A DNA stretch of 64,000 nucleotides from NCBI RefSeq assembly GCF_047556435.1, contig NZ_CP180210.1, positions 2,356,001 through 2,420,000 on the forward strand, in the 5' to 3' direction. The first letter of the stretch is position 1. Every line of letters starts with the position of its first letter. This DNA comes from Alteromonas sp047556435 (lineage in GTDB: Bacteria; Pseudomonadota; Gammaproteobacteria; Enterobacterales; Alteromonadaceae). Below the pieces are notes generated by a model. The model saw nothing but the letters and a program-made list of their open reading frames with translations. It did no database searches and was not told the origin of the DNA. The translations under genes were made by a program, and so were the position numbers. Shown one piece after another: positions 1 to 7,869 of the stretch.

Positions 1-388
1 AAACGACCTTACGGCGTTTTTTCCTTTTTACGAGGACATCCGTGACTTTCAGTTTCAGTGGGGTCATCAATACACGCTGACGGTGGACGTGTCGAAAGTA
101 GAAAACCCGCCTGCCGATGGCAGCGATCGCCAATACACTCTACTGTCTGTCGATTCTGAATCTATCGATGCTACAGGTACCCTGTACCTTTATTCTGATG
201 TTGAGCTATTAGAAAATACCTTCACCAAAGATGGCACTGACTACGCGTTTTTAGGCCAGCCTTTTAGCTGTTTACAGCCGGATGCTTGTGACAGCCTGGT
301 ATCAATGAGCGGCTCAGGCGGTATTCTGGTTGAGCTGGTTTTTCGTTATCTGGGTGAAGGGCAAATACAGCTGGAACGCTGGCTCTGA
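1..388 (+). CDS. DUF4377-like protein, C-terminal part (partial)
   Basis: The reading frame is open from the first base of the window (frame beginning at base 2) and ends at the TGA at 386-388, so only the C-terminal part of about 128 codons is present; the start is outside the window. The visible part has a W-G-H-x-Y-x-L-x-V segment followed by N-P-P-A-D-G-S and a Y-x-L-L-S-V strand, a pattern I associate with the DUF4377 domain found in bacterial lipoproteins of unknown function. Two cysteines (in SCLQPDACDS) could form a disulphide, which would fit an exported protein. No function can be stated. Confidence 0.6.
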   Translation, partial: NDLTAFFPFYEDIRDFQFQWGHQYTLTVDVSKVENPPADGSDRQYTLLSVDSESIDATGTLYLYSDVELLENTFTKDGTDYAFLGQPFSCLQPDACDSLVSMSGSGGILVELVFRYLGEGQIQLERWL

Positions 389-626
389 CACGTTACCCCA
401 GCATGCGTTCGGGCTCACTTTCTCAGGCCTACAGCCTGCTTTCCCTCTTTTCACTGCTTATTATGCGGGCATTGGCAATCGTTTATGGCTTGATATAACA
501 CGGTAAATCGGTGTTATGACTCACTGGTAAAATGAAAGCGCGACACCGTCTCGTTAACGAAAACTGTGCTGACAGAAAACATGCAAATGACTATCTATCT
601 GCCTGAACAGATCCACAGCATTTCAT

Positions 627-659
627 AAAAAAGCCACTTGCGTATCGAAGTGGCTTTTA
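627..659. terminator. Bidirectional rho-independent terminator
   Basis: The stem AAAGCCACTT / AAGTGGCTTT has an 8-nt loop, an A-run on the left and a T-run on the right, so it can work on both strands. It can end the DUF4377-like gene from the left and the amylase operon (stop at 721) from the right. The rest of the gene-free stretch 389-720 shows no convincing coding frame. Confidence 0.8.
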
Positions 660-720
660 CCTGATGATATTAAAAGGTGGCGCTAAGTCAGGGCCCGATA
701 TTAGAGACTCGCACCTTTGG

Positions 721-2412
721 CTATTGCACCTGCATCTGCGCAGTCATCGCTTCAATCAGTGACGGTGCGGTAACTTCGCCCTCACGAACCCATACCTGAA
801 CCCCATTGGCGTTAACCGTTGAAGACAGGCTGTCTCCTTCAGCAACGGTGACAGACTTGCCGGATAACTGTTCCTGCCACTGTCCTTCCTGAAGAAACTG
901 GCTGACTGACATTGTCGCAGGCTCGGCGCCTTTATTCAGCAGCACCAGCGCTGTCTGCGCAGTATTCTCATCCTGCAGTACACGATAAAACACCGCTTCA
1001 TTACCCTGCAACTTGACATTCACCTGCAGCCCACGCTGTAGCGCGGGCACTTGTTTACGTACATTCGCTATCGCTTTCAGCGACTGATAAATGTCACTTT
1101 GCGGCGCGCTATCAATATTGTCCTGCCCCAGGTAATTGCGGTTACCCGCATGTTCTGCCGTGCCGCGCATAAACCCAATTTCAGAGCCCTGGTACACCAC
1201 TGGTATCCCCCTGACGGTAAATAACCAGTTATGGGCATTAATGAAGCCTTCATCGATCGCATTCATTCTCGGCATATCATGGTTATCGTAGAATGTAGTC
1301 AAATCGTACGGGTTGTTGTACGGCCCGTGCGTCAGATACAGCACCTCTTCCATCTTTGCAAAATCGGATTCAGCAGGCTTTTCGAAGACACTTAGCATGG
1401 CCTTTTGCATGGGGAAGTCCAGTACGCTGATGCCACCGTTTTTCGGTAGCGTATGCTGCGCAATGAAATTAGCATCATACTGGAAGCTCTCACCAAACAT
1501 GTAAAAGCCCGGATGTTGCTCTCTGATGCGATCCGACGCCTCACGCCAGAAAGCATGGGGGACGTGACGAATAGTATCGATTCTGAAAGCGTCCGCGCCC
1601 TGCTCTATCCAATACAAATAACTGTTAATCAGATAATCCCTGACATCCGGATTGGTATCATCGAGGTTAGACAATTTCACCAAATCAGGATAATCATGAA
1701 AAAATGCATGTAACGGGTTCGTGTCAGGCGAGAGATCTTCAGGATGCAGATTCTGATGATCTGCCACCAAATTACCGTCTCTATCATAAATTTCACCATA
1801 CCCGGGCTGATCCTCTGGCATGGTAAAACTTGGCGTGCCGTGATTCGCGACAATGTCGAATACAGACTTCAGGCCAAACTCATTTCTCATCTTATCGGTA
1901 TATTGCTTAACGGTTAACGAGTCGCTCACCCAGTGCTCGTCAGGCTCATAAAAATTGGTTGCCCAGTAGCCATGATAGCCGGTTTTACCGCCATCTTTAA
2001 ACTGGCCGCCGTAAGTGATTTGTTCATCACCGGTGAAGGCCTGATCAGGGTTTGCCACCAATGGTGTTAACCATACCGCAGTAAAGCCCATGTCGCTGAT
2101 ATACTCAGCGTTGTTTAACACGCCCTGCAAATCGCCACCCATGTAGCCGACATTCGCATATTTTCCGTCCGGACCGTCTAACCGAAGCTGCCAGGTCGGG
2201 TGATCCCCCCCCTGCTCTTCATAATTATTGTCCGGATCGCCATCCACAAACCGGTCGGTCATTACAAAATATACCGCCTCGGCAGTAAAGGGTTCCGTGG
2301 TGCCGTAGAACTCAGGTTTCGCCTTAACAACATCGTCAGTCTGGGTGGCTGCACAACCTGTTAATGATAAAGCAATCGCCGTCGCAATCGACGTTCTGCG
2401 AATAAAACGCAT
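721..2412 (-). CDS. GH13 alpha-amylase family lipoprotein
   Basis: A 563-residue glycoside hydrolase family 13 enzyme that should cleave alpha-1,4 bonds in starch or maltodextrins. The N-terminus is a lipoprotein signal with lipobox L-T-G-C (Cys20), so it is probably membrane-anchored in the periplasm or at the surface. The four GH13 regions are visible: DIVANH (186-191), FRIDTIRH with nucleophile Asp279, GESF with acid/base Glu308, and YDNHD with Asp379. The segment around YFVMTDRFVDGDPDN resembles cyclodextrinase/CGTase-type members. The ATG overlaps the stop of the upstream MFS transporter gene by one base (TAATG), so the two are translationally coupled. It is the last gene of an operon running from 5777. 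Exact product specificity cannot be read from sequence. Confidence 0.88.
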   Translation of the reverse strand: MRFIRRTSIATAIALSLTGCAATQTDDVVKAKPEFYGTTEPFTAEAVYFVMTDRFVDGDPDNNYEEQGGDHPTWQLRLDGPDGKYANVGYMGGDLQGVLNNAEYISDMGFTAVWLTPLVANPDQAFTGDEQITYGGQFKDGGKTGYHGYWATNFYEPDEHWVSDSLTVKQYTDKMRNEFGLKSVFDIVANHGTPSFTMPEDQPGYGEIYDRDGNLVADHQNLHPEDLSPDTNPLHAFFHDYPDLVKLSNLDDTNPDVRDYLINSYLYWIEQGADAFRIDTIRHVPHAFWREASDRIREQHPGFYMFGESFQYDANFIAQHTLPKNGGISVLDFPMQKAMLSVFEKPAESDFAKMEEVLYLTHGPYNNPYDLTTFYDNHDMPRMNAIDEGFINAHNWLFTVRGIPVVYQGSEIGFMRGTAEHAGNRNYLGQDNIDSAPQSDIYQSLKAIANVRKQVPALQRGLQVNVKLQGNEAVFYRVLQDENTAQTALVLLNKGAEPATMSVSQFLQEGQWQEQLSGKSVTVAEGDSLSSTVNANGVQVWVREGEVTAPSLIEAMTAQMQVQ

Positions 2413-3893
2413 TAATTCTCTCCTTCCAAAACCGGGGGTGGCAGCTGTTCAGGCTCTTTCACAAAGAACACCGCCAGTGCTCCGAGCAGCATCGATACAC
2501 CAGCCACTACAATGATGTATTTCGCTTCGTTGTCGAATACCGAACTTAAAATCCAGCCTGCGGTCAGGCCGGATACAATCTGCGGCGCCGCCACCGTAAA
2601 GTTAAAAATTCCCATATACACGCCGGTCTTGTTAGGCGGAAGTGCGCCGGCCAGCATCGCGTAGGGCATCGCGAGAATTGCCGCCCAGGCAATACCAATG
2701 CCCACCATAGGCAGTAACAGGTTTACTGCACCAACAGGTACCGTCACTTCGGTAATTAACAGGTTTACGTTAACGGCGTTAAGATCCTGGAACATCAGGA
2801 AACTAACATAGCTAATGCCACCTAACGCCAGCGAGCCCGCATAAATGAGTTTACGGCCAAATTTGTCAGCCAGACGCGCCAGGAAAACAGAAAATACTGC
2901 GGCAAACACCGAATAGGCGGCGAACAGGATCCCTACCCAGTCACCCGCGGCGCCTTTCGCTGCAACAATAGTTTCAGGAACCATAGGAACGGTAGCGATA
3001 TAGGCTGGATCAAACCACTTTTTATCGACATTCCAGATATGCTGAGTAATGGCTGGGGTGGTGTAAACCCACATAATGAATAACGCAAACCACGAGAAAA
3101 ACTGCACGACTGCCAGTTGCTTCATGGTAGTTGGCATCTTCACACACAGGTCAATAAAGCCTTTGAAACGCTCTGACAATGGTGGCTTTTCCTCAACCTG
3201 TTCAATCTCTTCGGGCTTGACGCCCTTATAGCGGTAGTAGTCCTCAGGTGCGTATTCTTTGGTTCTGATCACTGTCCATATGACCGTGCCTAACAGTACG
3301 GTGGCGCCAATATAAAATGCCCACATAACTGATGGCGCGACTTCACCAAGTTGCGCCGTATTTTCAAGGCCGACCACATTGGTCAGTACAAACGGCAAAA
3401 TCGACCCTATCACCGCACCGATATTGATAAGCAGCGACTGTACCGAGTAACCAATGTTACGCTGCTCGGCGGGTACCATGTCTGAAACCAGTGACCGGAA
3501 AGGCTGGAAACAGACGTTAAATGACGCATCCATCAACGCCACCATAATCGCCCCCATAATCATCGGGGCCATGAACGCCACAAAGATCGGTGCGTTAGGC
3601 AGCAACACCATACCGACCACAGCCGCAACGGCACCTGCGAGAATAAAGGGACGCCGGCGACCAAGACGGTTCCAAGTGCGATCCGATGCCGAACCAACAA
3701 TCGGTTGAACAATCAACCCCATAATAGGCGCAACCAGCCAGAACAAAGACAGCGAATGCAGATCTGCGCCTAAATCAGAAAGGATCCGGCTAACATTTGC
3801 ATTTTGCAGGGCGAAGCCAAACTGCACCCCCAAGAAGCCGAAGCTGACGTTCCATATCTGCCAGAAATTTAAACGTGGTTGTTGTGCTTGCAT
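2412..3893 (-). CDS. MFS sugar transporter (SLC45/GPH type), probable maltose/maltodextrin porter
   Basis: A 493-residue inner-membrane permease with about 12 hydrophobic segments. The N-terminal half carries the motif SDRTWNRLGRRRPFI after helix 2, typical of the GPH/SLC45-like sucrose and maltose porters, and FxxLGVQFGFALQ in helix 1. It lies between two GH13 genes and is coupled to the downstream one by TAATG, so its probable job is cytoplasmic uptake of the maltose or short maltodextrins those enzymes release. Maltose is an inference from context: related porters of marine bacteria are annotated MalT. No ABC-type malEFGK genes are present nearby, consistent with a porter-based system. Confidence 0.85.
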   Translation of the reverse strand: MQAQQPRLNFWQIWNVSFGFLGVQFGFALQNANVSRILSDLGADLHSLSLFWLVAPIMGLIVQPIVGSASDRTWNRLGRRRPFILAGAVAAVVGMVLLPNAPIFVAFMAPMIMGAIMVALMDASFNVCFQPFRSLVSDMVPAEQRNIGYSVQSLLINIGAVIGSILPFVLTNVVGLENTAQLGEVAPSVMWAFYIGATVLLGTVIWTVIRTKEYAPEDYYRYKGVKPEEIEQVEEKPPLSERFKGFIDLCVKMPTTMKQLAVVQFFSWFALFIMWVYTTPAITQHIWNVDKKWFDPAYIATVPMVPETIVAAKGAAGDWVGILFAAYSVFAAVFSVFLARLADKFGRKLIYAGSLALGGISYVSFLMFQDLNAVNVNLLITEVTVPVGAVNLLLPMVGIGIAWAAILAMPYAMLAGALPPNKTGVYMGIFNFTVAAPQIVSGLTAGWILSSVFDNEAKYIIVVAGVSMLLGALAVFFVKEPEQLPPPVLEGEN

Positions 3894-3941
3894 AGTTTTC
3901 TCTTGTTATTGTTGTCGTTTGTTCCACGGTACAACATAAGG

Positions 3942-5777
3942 TTAATCAATAATCCAGACACTGGGAGCATAAGCAGGCACTGTTAGCGTCTCAGGCAATG
4001 TCTGTGTGTCCCCTGAGAGCCGTGTAATATCAGAATGCCCCGCCAGCATTGCTGAGAAACGTGACAACGCTATCGATACCGGCTGTTTGTTTTTATTCAG
4101 TACCACCATTAGTTTAGTCTCGGGTGAGTCCGCATTGTGACGAAAGTAAACATATACCCCATCCTGCGGCGTGTAATGCGTGAGTCTGCCGGAAAACCAT
4201 TGTGGTTGCTCGTGACGTAAGTGTAGCAATGTTTTTATGCGCTGCTGCGCCCATTTTTGCTCGTCAGTCAATCCGATACCCGCAAACGCATTCACGTTGT
4301 CACCCTCCCAGCCGCCTGGAAAATCACTGCGGATATCGCCATGATCCGAACTTCCGGTATGAGTCATCAGTATTTCTGTACCATAAAATACCTGCGGTAT
4401 TCCGCGCGTGGTGAGAAGGTAAGTCATCGCCAGATCCCATAGCGCGGTTTGCTCATTTAGCTGCGTGAACACCCTGTCCATATCATGATTGTCTGCAAAC
4501 ACCACCAGATTATACGGGTCGCCATAAACGAAGTCGGTAGCCAGTATTTCGTACAAGCTGCGTAACCCGCCTGACCAACTTTCTTCATCCTTAAGCGCCT
4601 GTATCAGCGCGGCCTGAAGCGGAAAGTCCATCACACTGGGTAATGCACTGACATAATCATCATGTCTTCTGGACCCCGCCTGCCAGTAAGACGTGATCAG
4701 CGGATTCACCGACCACTCTTCACCCACAATATTCAAATTGGGATATTCCTGCATGAGTCTGGAAGTCCATGCCGATAGAAACGCTTTGTCTGAGTAAGAA
4801 TAGGTATCTACCCGAATGCCGCTTAAGTCGGCATATTCCACCCACCATATGGCATTTTGAATAAGGTAAGTTGCAAGGTGTGGGTTGGACTGATTCAGAT
4901 CCGGCATGGTAGGAACAAACCAGCCATCTGCGAACGCCGCTGCATCTTCTTTAGTGCCATGCGGGTCATGAAGCGCCTCACGGAAATGGGTAGTCTGAAC
5001 AAAGTTACGCCCATGATGGATCCAGTCCTCAGACGGCGCGTCATGCATCCAGTCATGCTCACTACCAATGTGATTAAGCACCATATCCATGATGATGCCG
5101 ATACCCGATTTTTTCGCTTCGGCACTGAATGTCTGATACAAGGAGTTAGAACCAAAGCGCGGATCAATCTGATAATAATCTGTGGTGGAATAGCCATGAT
5201 AGGAATAGCTGTCCATGGCATTTTCCAGCAACGGCATAGTCCAGATTTGGGTAAATCCCATATCACGGAGATAAGGCAGGTTGTCCATCATCCCCTGAAT
5301 ATCGCCGCCATGACGCCCGCCCCGGTTATCTCTTGCCAGCGTATCCACGTACCCTTTGACACTGTCGTTATCCGGGTCGCCGTTGGCGAAGCGATCTGGT
5401 GTAATCAGGTAGATAGCATCTTCGGGACCAAAGCCCTTGCGCATCGCGGAATTTTCACGCCTTTCGTTGATGGTGTACCGAAGTACTTTTTTATCACCAT
5501 TTTCAGCAGCGATATCAAAAGATAAGTGACCAGGATTGACATCACTCAAATCCACAGTGATAAACACATAGTTTTCACTGTCCAGACTTTGTGTTTCAAG
5601 GATCCGCGCTGTGGGATGAGATAACGTGATATCTGCATTGGCAATACCGGGGTCATGGACCATCAACTCCACGGTAGGTTTCGCCATATTTGCCCACCAG
5701 TTAGGAGGAGATACTTCAACTGCCTGCAGCGGCAAGCTGGCAGTAAGTAGTAAAAGTAGTAGCCCTGATTTGCGCAT
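3942..5777 (-). CDS. Periplasmic neopullulanase/cyclomaltodextrinase-like GH13 enzyme (SusA type)
   Basis: About 611 residues from the ATG at 5777. I chose this start because an AGAGGGG ribosome-binding site precedes it and the protein then begins with a classical signal peptide (MRKSGLLLLLLTASLPLQA). A longer reading to 5891 adds an implausible Cys-rich leader. The mature N-terminus PPNWWANM is the hallmark of the cyclomaltodextrinase N-terminal beta domain. GH13 regions: MDMVLNHIG (230-238), GIRVDTYSYSD with nucleophile Asp324, GEEW with Glu353, and FADNHDMDR with Asp432. The region II histidine is missing, as in SusA-type neopullulanases. Predicted to hydrolyse cyclodextrins, pullulan or maltodextrins in the periplasm. 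First gene of the operon with the MFS porter and the second GH13. Confidence 0.87.
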   Translation of the reverse strand: MRKSGLLLLLLTASLPLQAVEVSPPNWWANMAKPTVELMVHDPGIANADITLSHPTARILETQSLDSENYVFITVDLSDVNPGHLSFDIAAENGDKKVLRYTINERRENSAMRKGFGPEDAIYLITPDRFANGDPDNDSVKGYVDTLARDNRGGRHGGDIQGMMDNLPYLRDMGFTQIWTMPLLENAMDSYSYHGYSTTDYYQIDPRFGSNSLYQTFSAEAKKSGIGIIMDMVLNHIGSEHDWMHDAPSEDWIHHGRNFVQTTHFREALHDPHGTKEDAAAFADGWFVPTMPDLNQSNPHLATYLIQNAIWWVEYADLSGIRVDTYSYSDKAFLSAWTSRLMQEYPNLNIVGEEWSVNPLITSYWQAGSRRHDDYVSALPSVMDFPLQAALIQALKDEESWSGGLRSLYEILATDFVYGDPYNLVVFADNHDMDRVFTQLNEQTALWDLAMTYLLTTRGIPQVFYGTEILMTHTGSSDHGDIRSDFPGGWEGDNVNAFAGIGLTDEQKWAQQRIKTLLHLRHEQPQWFSGRLTHYTPQDGVYVYFRHNADSPETKLMVVLNKNKQPVSIALSRFSAMLAGHSDITRLSGDTQTLPETLTVPAYAPSVWIID

Positions 5778-6044
5778 TTTCAGATTTCCCCTCTTACGAC
5801 ACCTGCACCAGAAAAGCGCGATGACGATGTCCCGGTAGCAGCCGACGAACGATAAACAATGACACTTGCCTGACATCCACCTTTCCGGCAACTGTCTGAC
5901 GCAATCATGTCACTCATTGCGATAAACGCTGTTAGCGTGTATCGCGAATTTCAATTTCGCCTGAAAACTTTCCTTTTACAGGTGTTAACAGGACGTTAAG
6001 ATGATAGCTGATACTACCTGCGACGCGCTTGCTAACCAACCTGC

Positions 6045-6058
6045 TGCATACGTATTCA
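6045..6058. promoter_or_regulatory. Putative MalR-like (LacI-family) operator, copy 1
   Basis: TGCATACGTATTCA, a near-perfect palindrome with core ATACGTAT and a central CG as in LacI-family operators. The identical 14-mer occurs at 37370 and 40771, with one-mismatch versions at 13151 and 17328. It lies in the 361-bp gene-free stretch between the divergent GH13 gene (5777, minus) and the halogenase (6139, plus), 80 bp from the halogenase ATG and 268 bp from the GH13 ATG. The regulator is not in the window. Confidence 0.75.
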
Positions 6059-6138
6059 GCATCAGGATCGTGTGATAACGACGGTAATTGACCATAATGT
6101 GCACACAAGAAAAAGAATAAAATGACGAGATCGCTGCT

Positions 6139-7638
6139 ATGAAAAGACGTATTGTGATTGCCGGAGGAGGCTCTGCGGGTTGGATCGCAGCAATCTTGTT
6201 TCAGCACCATTTTACAGGCACAGACGCGGAAATAACGCTGGTAGAATCAGATAATGTCCCCGTCATTGGCGTGGGTGAAGGGTCGACACCGCACTTGCGG
6301 CAACTGTTCTCGACGTTAGGCATTGCCGAAGATGACTGGATGCCTCATTGCCATGCGACTTATAAAAATGGCATTCGCTTTGAAGGCTGGCACTCGGACC
6401 ACGCCCCAGGCTATTTTCATCCCTTCCCAAGTGCCCCGGACAGGCATACTGCAAACGCCTTTCTGCAAGCTTGCGAAAGGCGACGACAGCGAAGTCCGAT
6501 TGCCTGTCTTCCGGATGATTACTTTCTGGCTAACTGGCTGAGTGCGCATCATAAATCGCCCCTCCAGCATAAGGGCTCTGTGACCGTTTCACTGAATTAC
6601 GCCTATCATTTCGATGCCGCCGGGTTAGCCAGATTTTTAGAAAAACATACTAAAAAGCAAGGGCTTAAGCATGTAAAGGGTACCGTAAATGCGGTTACGC
6701 GGCACCATAACGGTGATATCGACGCCTTGCTACTTGACGATGGCCAGCGGATACCGGGGGATTTCTTTATTGACTGCACCGGATTTCGCAGTCTGTTACT
6801 GCAACAGACGCTCAAGGTCGGCTTTTTATCTTATGCTGATTCGCTATTTAACGATGCCGCCGTCGCCTGCTTTTCAGCTCGCCATGAAAACCCGGTTCCG
6901 GCCACGCGTTCTGTCGCGATGGCGAATGGCTGGCGGTGGGAAATCCCCCTGACTCACCGCACCGGAAACGGCTACGTCTATTCCTCACAATTTGAAAATA
7001 AACATAACGCCGCAGCACGTCTGACTGAAGCATTGGGCGAACACGGAAACGCTGACGATCTCAGACACATTCCCATGAAAGTGGGTCGAACGGCTTCCAG
7101 CTGGGCTAAAAACTGCCTTGCTGTGGGGTTAAGTCAGGGGTTTATTGAACCGCTGGAGGCCACTGCACTCCATCTGGTTCAGGAAACAACAGAACAGTTT
7201 CTATCTGCCTGGGCAGCGGGTGGCTACACTCCCCTGTACCGCGATGAATTTAACAGCCGGATCGCCGGACGTTTTGACGGTATACGTGACTCCATTGTCG
7301 CGCACTATGTTCTGTCGAAGCGCCCCGGAAAGTACTGGGATGCGTTTCGTGCTGAGGCAAAGCGCTCAGACACATTGTCGGCACTGCTGCAGTGCTGGAA
7401 CGAAGGCGGCAACCTTATTCAGTTCATACAGGATAATCAGATTGGTCATTATTATTCAGCCGTGTCCTGGTATTGCCTGTTAAGCGGGTACGATGTGTTT
7501 CCGGCAGTTACCAACGATCTACAAACAGACGCATCTCTGTCAGCGGTAACGCCACTGCTGGAAAAGTGGGGAGCGACATTCCTGTCGCACGGTAAGGCAT
7601 TGCAGCGCATGGGAACAAATGATTCCATTCCCTGCTGA
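6139..7638 (+). CDS. Flavin-dependent halogenase of the tryptophan-halogenase family
   Basis: A 499-residue protein of the PrnA/RebH family. The FAD-binding motif IAGGGSAGW is at residues 7-15. GVGEGSTP and the catalytic lysine (HATYK, Lys76, aligning with PrnA Lys79) follow. The family signature W-x-W-x-I-P is at 265-270. EPLEAT at 337-342 aligns Glu340 with PrnA Glu346, with Ala where PrnA has the chloride-contacting Ser347. The halogenation machinery thus looks mostly intact, and a partner flavin reductase is needed but not seen here. No secondary-metabolite genes are nearby; instead it sits in a starch locus, 80 bp from a shared operator. Such halogenase-like genes do accompany TonB receptor/glycan loci in Alteromonadales and Caulobacterales, with unknown role. 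The substrate is unknown. Confidence 0.85.
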   Translation: MKRRIVIAGGGSAGWIAAILFQHHFTGTDAEITLVESDNVPVIGVGEGSTPHLRQLFSTLGIAEDDWMPHCHATYKNGIRFEGWHSDHAPGYFHPFPSAPDRHTANAFLQACERRRQRSPIACLPDDYFLANWLSAHHKSPLQHKGSVTVSLNYAYHFDAAGLARFLEKHTKKQGLKHVKGTVNAVTRHHNGDIDALLLDDGQRIPGDFFIDCTGFRSLLLQQTLKVGFLSYADSLFNDAAVACFSARHENPVPATRSVAMANGWRWEIPLTHRTGNGYVYSSQFENKHNAAARLTEALGEHGNADDLRHIPMKVGRTASSWAKNCLAVGLSQGFIEPLEATALHLVQETTEQFLSAWAAGGYTPLYRDEFNSRIAGRFDGIRDSIVAHYVLSKRPGKYWDAFRAEAKRSDTLSALLQCWNEGGNLIQFIQDNQIGHYYSAVSWYCLLSGYDVFPAVTNDLQTDASLSAVTPLLEKWGATFLSHGKALQRMGTNDSIPC

Positions 7639-7821
7639 GACCTACAGGGGGAATAGTGCGCAGCAAATCCTATCCTGCGCGTATGAAGTCAGTACGGTCA
7701 TTTAAAAAAAAACCGACACCCTCTGACGTTGCCACAGGATGGGAAGCATCATGCTCAGACTGAGTCACACTCCTCTGACTCACCTTCTTTTTTTAATCAC
7801 ACCGAGTATTAAACCCGTGAG

Positions 7822-7859
7822 GTTCCCGCCAGCGGCACAGAGCAAGCCGTGGCGGGAAC
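7822..7859. terminator. Inverted repeat between convergent halogenase and GH31 genes, possible terminator
   Basis: A perfect 10-bp inverted repeat, GTTCCCGCCA / TGGCGGGAAC, with an 18-nt loop, lies between the convergent ends of the halogenase (7638) and the GH31 gene (7870). No strong T-run follows on either strand, so a terminator role is only likely from position. Confidence 0.45.
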
Positions 7860-7869
7860 AAATTCGCAA

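Noticed and set aside
4857..5525. A 222-codon plus-strand open frame opposite the SusA-type GH13 gene
   Set aside because: It lies wholly antisense to a gene with clear GH13 motifs, has no ribosome-binding site or recognisable domain, and is rich in residues expected from reverse-frame reading.
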